NCBI GenBank assembly: GCA_033220425.1
Contig: CM065653.1
Span: 3,906,001 to 3,970,000, forward strand
Direction of reading: 5' to 3'
DNA: 64,000 bases
Source: Lepraria neglecta
Taxonomy: Eukaryota; Ascomycota; Lecanoromycetes; Lecanorales; Stereocaulaceae
The position numbers were made by a program, and so were the translations under genes. Each line of letters opens with the position of its first letter. Within the stretch, counting starts at the first letter, position 1. The notes under the pieces were generated by a model. The model saw only the letters and a program-made list of their open reading frames with translations. It made no database searches and was not told the origin of the DNA. Of this stretch, positions 60,501-64,000 are shown piece after piece.

Positions 60501-62529
60501 GATACGAACTATATATACTACTATACTCCTTTATAACGTATTATCTTAAGTTATAATCTTTCTTATAATACCCTTCTATTAATATAGACTCTTTTAACTA
60601 AGACTATTATTAAATAAAGGGAGAAACCTACTCGAAAGTTAAGTAGCTATACCTATACTTAAAATAGATACTATATAGAGAATAGCCTACGTATCGAATA
60701 ATATTAAGTATTAGATAGTATTCGAGTCGGATAACTCTTAATATCTGAGTCGAACAGCGCTTAATATACTTAGTATTCGAGTTAGATATCGCTTATTATA
60801 CGCTAATTACTATAGGCTTAGTATAGAATTATTCTTTTTGTATTATATATTAATCTTTTAATCCTTTCCTATACTCCTTTCTCTTACTACTAATATATTA
60901 ATTAATACTCTATATCTTATATATATACCTACTATAGAATACTAGTATAAGCCTATAGCTATTATCGCTAGTATTTCCCTCTCCTCTCTAGCCTTTTTAC
61001 CTTCTACTAAATTCTATAAAAATACTAACCCTAGGAATTAGATAGTCTCGATTATTTCGTATAGCTTTATAATTAAATAGGCCTACTATAAAGAGATTTA
61101 AGTAGTATTAAAGAAAGAGATAGAAAGGAGATATATTATTAGTACGTCTCTAGGGATACCGGAGAACTAGGCTAAACTTAGTAAGGCCTTATAGTAGTTA
61201 GAAATATTATTTCCCTCCGTTTTTATACCTAGAATCCTCTAACCCTAGTTAGAGAGTTATAAATTAGATATAGCTAGAAAGATTAATAATATCTATAATT
61301 ACTATTATAATTATAGAAGATATACTATACCGTCTCTCTCTATAGATAGTACTCTATATATAGTATATCCGCTTATCTTTAGTAAAATAGGATTCTATAT
61401 CTAGTCGATAGAGATAATAGTAAATACGCTTTTCTTTACCTCCGATATTATTAAGGAGAAAAAACCTCTAGCTAGTATTATATTAGACGAGATCGAATTT
61501 AGAATATTTAAAGAGGTCTTATATAAGGATAGTATCTATAATAGCTCGACCGACTAAATTCTTTATTATATTAGTAAAAATAATATTAAAGTTAATTATA
61601 CCCGTAAATTTAAGATAGCTACCTTATAGATATATAATATAGGCGAGAATCCTATCTTATTTTATATTAAAACGCGTCTATAAGGTATATATCTTATACT
61701 TTACTTCGATCGCGCTCCTACTAACTATACTCTAGTAAAATAGCGGGCCTATATAAAATATAAAATAATAGATATACTTTATATCCGTTTCCGCGATATA
61801 TTAGTAAATCTAGTTAATTATAGTACGCCGATACTACTAAATTATATACTCTAGTATAATTCTTCGTTCTAATTTAGCGAAGGGCCTCTACTTCTTTATA
61901 TTTTATTATTTATATTATTACTATCTCTATTATACCTCTATATAATCTTACTAGGCTAGATATTCTTCTCTTATATTATAACCTAAGAATATAATCTATA
62001 ATATATAGAATCCTCTATACGAAGACTCTACTACCTCTCTCGCTAAACCCCTCGCCCTAAAGCCTTATAAATTCTCCTCTTTAATTAAGTAAGCCTACTA
62101 GTATTTCCTACCCGGCCTCTAAATAATCCTATACTTATCTATTCCGATATAAATAATAGTAGCTATACTAGTAATTAGGAAGAGAAGGAGTAAAAGGAAG
62201 AAGGGGATACTATAGACGAGGATAAGGAGAAGGTATTAAAGGTTAGTAAGGCCTATAATAGTAGGGTTCCGAAGTTATATAATATTAAGAGATCTATCGT
62301 ATATAGTAAGTACTAGATATAAATAGAAGTTGAGTACGATACTCTAAATAGTAAGTAAGTACTCCTATATATAGTAATAGGAAATCCCGCCAAGTATCCT
62401 ATAAGCGCTAGATCGCTCAGCGCTCCTAGCGCTCACTATTCTTAATCGCCTTGATCGCTTAGCGCTCCTAGCGCTTATCGCTTAAGTTGCCTATCCTATC
62501 CCTAGTCCTTCCGTTCTACGCGATAGTCC
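57600..62529. other. AT-rich RIP-like island, part 2
   Basis: As in part 1: no open frame of note, TAG/TAA-rich, some residual coding texture on the plus strand. A 25-bp word GATCGCTYAGCGCTCCTAGC.. occurs at 62411 and 62453 (42-bp spacing), differing by C/T. Confidence 0.6.
61990..62290 (+). repeat. Dispersed repeat, copy B
   Basis: Partner of 56639-56934. The shared part stops at 62290, after which the two loci differ, so this looks like the edge of a repeat unit. Confidence 0.65.
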
Positions 62530-63132
62530 TGTTAGAACCACTAGTTCTAATATCCTATAGTATAGACTTAGGAACCTTTCGTATCGTTTGTTTATACTCG
62601 CTAACCGGCTTACGAGCCCTACCGTTTATTTAACCTCGCTAACAAGCGTACGAGAGCGGGATAAGGATAAAATATATTCTAATATTAGAGGCCTGCCTAG
62701 AGCAAGTCGATAGGGGTATAGTATAACTAGAAGAATATATCTAAGGAGAGAAGATAGATATATAAAGCCTACGCGTCCTAGAGACGCGCCAAGCCGCTAG
62801 CCATGAGCGATGATCGAACGTTCGATAACTATATTCGATAACTATACTTTATACTACGCGTATCGGCACTAATAGTAAGTAAAGACCAAGTCGTAATAAT
62901 TAACGCGATAGCTAATAAAGACTTACCTCTATATATAAGGGTATATCACGGTACCGTCTAGAGTCAAGTTATAGGGGTAGAATAGACTAGGATATCGAAT
63001 CTAAGGAGGAAAACTATATAGAGCGAGCGAAGGATTTATATAGGTAGTAACCCCTAAGCTCGGCCCGAAGGTCCGATAGGGCTGACCAGGAGGCTACAAG
63101 GTACGCCTATAATATCAACCCCCTCTCTAACA
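62530..63132 (+). mobile_element. Possible Ty1/copia-type LTR, fossil
   Basis: A 603-bp stretch begins TGTTAGAACC and ends CTCTCTAACA, the inverted TGTTAGA/TCTAACA ends common in fungal copia LTRs. AGGTATCGACC follows, which could be a primer-binding site. No partner LTR lies within the window and the flanks show no target duplication, so it may be the 5' LTR of an element running past the window end, or chance. Confidence 0.35.
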
Positions 63133-63699
63133 AGGTATCGACCGTAATACCTATAGCTGTCCTTTGCCTCTAAAACCCTTCTATATCTTAGCCTGCGGCG
63201 GCGGCGATATCAAACGGATCGATTTGGCTATATAGTAGTGGCTGCCAGGGCCGAAAAGGCGCGCTATAGATCAAGCGCGATATTGAGTAAAAGTGTAGCC
63301 GAATTTGAATCGATCGAGGTATTCGAAAATATACCCTAAACTTGGTAGCGTTCCTGATGCTTGGCGCTTATCACGTGATCTTAACCCTGCCAGCTATATT
63401 GATATATATCTATATACTCTACCGTATCTATCCTATATATAGTCCTACTAAGCTTCCTAGCTCTTACCCTAGCTTAGTATTACTATTACCTTGCCAAGTC
63501 ATCCTAGTCCAGCGTTGCCATCGCCTTATAGGGGTTGTGATCTTATAGGTTGGATAGTAGGTAAAAGGGCTATCGAGCGGCAGGCGGAAGAAGTGTATAA
63601 TAATGAAATAAAATATATAGTTGGCTCATAGCGATATAAGCGCTGCAGGGTCGTTAGGGGTACGATATAAGTATAGCGTCATTATATAGTCAATACTAT
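63133..63699. other. No supported gene
   Basis: Less AT-rich than the island. An open frame at 63342-63548 starts with TTG and has no motif. Confidence 0.4.
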
Positions 63700-64000
63700 T
63701 ATAGCAGGCTCACTGGGTGGTACCATTGCAGCAGGCTCACTATTTGGCTTGTCAGTTAGATTATTGTAGTTATAGACGGGGTAGAGCTCAAACGAGGTGC
63801 AATTGACGAATTATCCTGATTGTTGTACTTTGCCATTCAAGCAGGCTTACTATACTGGTGCCGTTCAAGCAGGCTCACTATTGCTGGTGCTATTCAAGCA
63901 GGCTTACTGTTGCTGGTGCTATTCAAGCAGGCTCACTATTGCTGGTGCCATTCAAGCAGGCTTACTGTCAGGGGTGCTATTGTAGCAGGCTCACTCCAGT
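63700..64000 (+). repeat. 29-bp minisatellite running off the window
   Basis: GCAGGCTYACT cores occur at 63704, 63731, 63841, 63869, 63898, 63927, 63956 and 63985. The last five intervals are 28 or 29 bp and the units read TTCAAGCAGGCTYACT then TGCTGGTG. The array reaches the window edge, so its full length is unknown. The C/T alternation inside units could be RIP or drift. Confidence 0.85.

Noticed and set aside
63797-63985. 62-codon open frame
   Set aside because: It is the 29-bp minisatellite read in one frame; the repeating peptide has no other support.
63832-64000. Regular 29-bp spacing like a CRISPR array
   Set aside because: Units are near identical along their whole length with no variable spacers, and the genome is eukaryotic.

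Overview
The window is from a filamentous ascomycete (Pezizomycotina). Genes carry short GT..AG introns of about 46-70 nt. Fungal-specific families are present (HeLo-ankyrin, fungal NACHT/STAND, New1/Elf1-type ABCF). Long stretches are AT-rich, and their stops fit CpA-to-TpA decay, the mark of repeat-induced point mutation (RIP). Exon borders were worked out by hand from splice sites and reading frame. No expression data or database search was available.

Layout. 0.6-3.4 kb: a frameshifted remnant, then mitochondrial 2-methylcitrate dehydratase. 3.6-5.6 kb: two copies of a 144-bp MITE-like element around a 109-bp tandem repeat, then a small two-exon gene whose intron is a G-rich minisatellite. 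6.0-16.4 kb: a Fot1/pogo-type DNA transposon with an LTR retrotransposon nested inside it, both with clean target duplications. 16.5-19.2 kb: a long host pseudogene with a third MITE copy inside it. 19.4-26.2 kb: a TA-flanked MITE, a tRNA-Trp-like SINE candidate and decayed coding remnants. 26.2-49.6 kb, the gene-rich core: HeLo-ankyrin protein, a small conserved-looking protein, an APH-fold kinase, mitochondrial N-acetyl-glutamyl-phosphate reductase, 2-methylcitrate synthase, 2-methylisocitrate lyase, New1/Elf1 ATPase, an APC-family permease and an NLR pseudogene. 50.0-64.0 kb: an AT-rich, RIP-like, repeat-filled island ending in a 29-bp minisatellite.

How the genes work together. The three dedicated methylcitrate-cycle enzymes for propionyl-CoA detoxification all lie here. 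Synthase and lyase are divergent from one 459-bp intergenic region; the dehydratase is about 31 kb away across the transposon island. The cluster resembles the linked CIT3/PDH1/ICL2 genes of budding yeast. The reductase lacks the kinase half normal for fungal ARG5,6. The HeLo-ankyrin gene and the NLR remnant belong to families used in fungal non-self recognition and cell death. No wholly new system can be proved from sequence alone. The best leads are the minisatellite intron, the standalone reductase, the methylcitrate cluster split by the island, and the gene disabled by three kinds of event.
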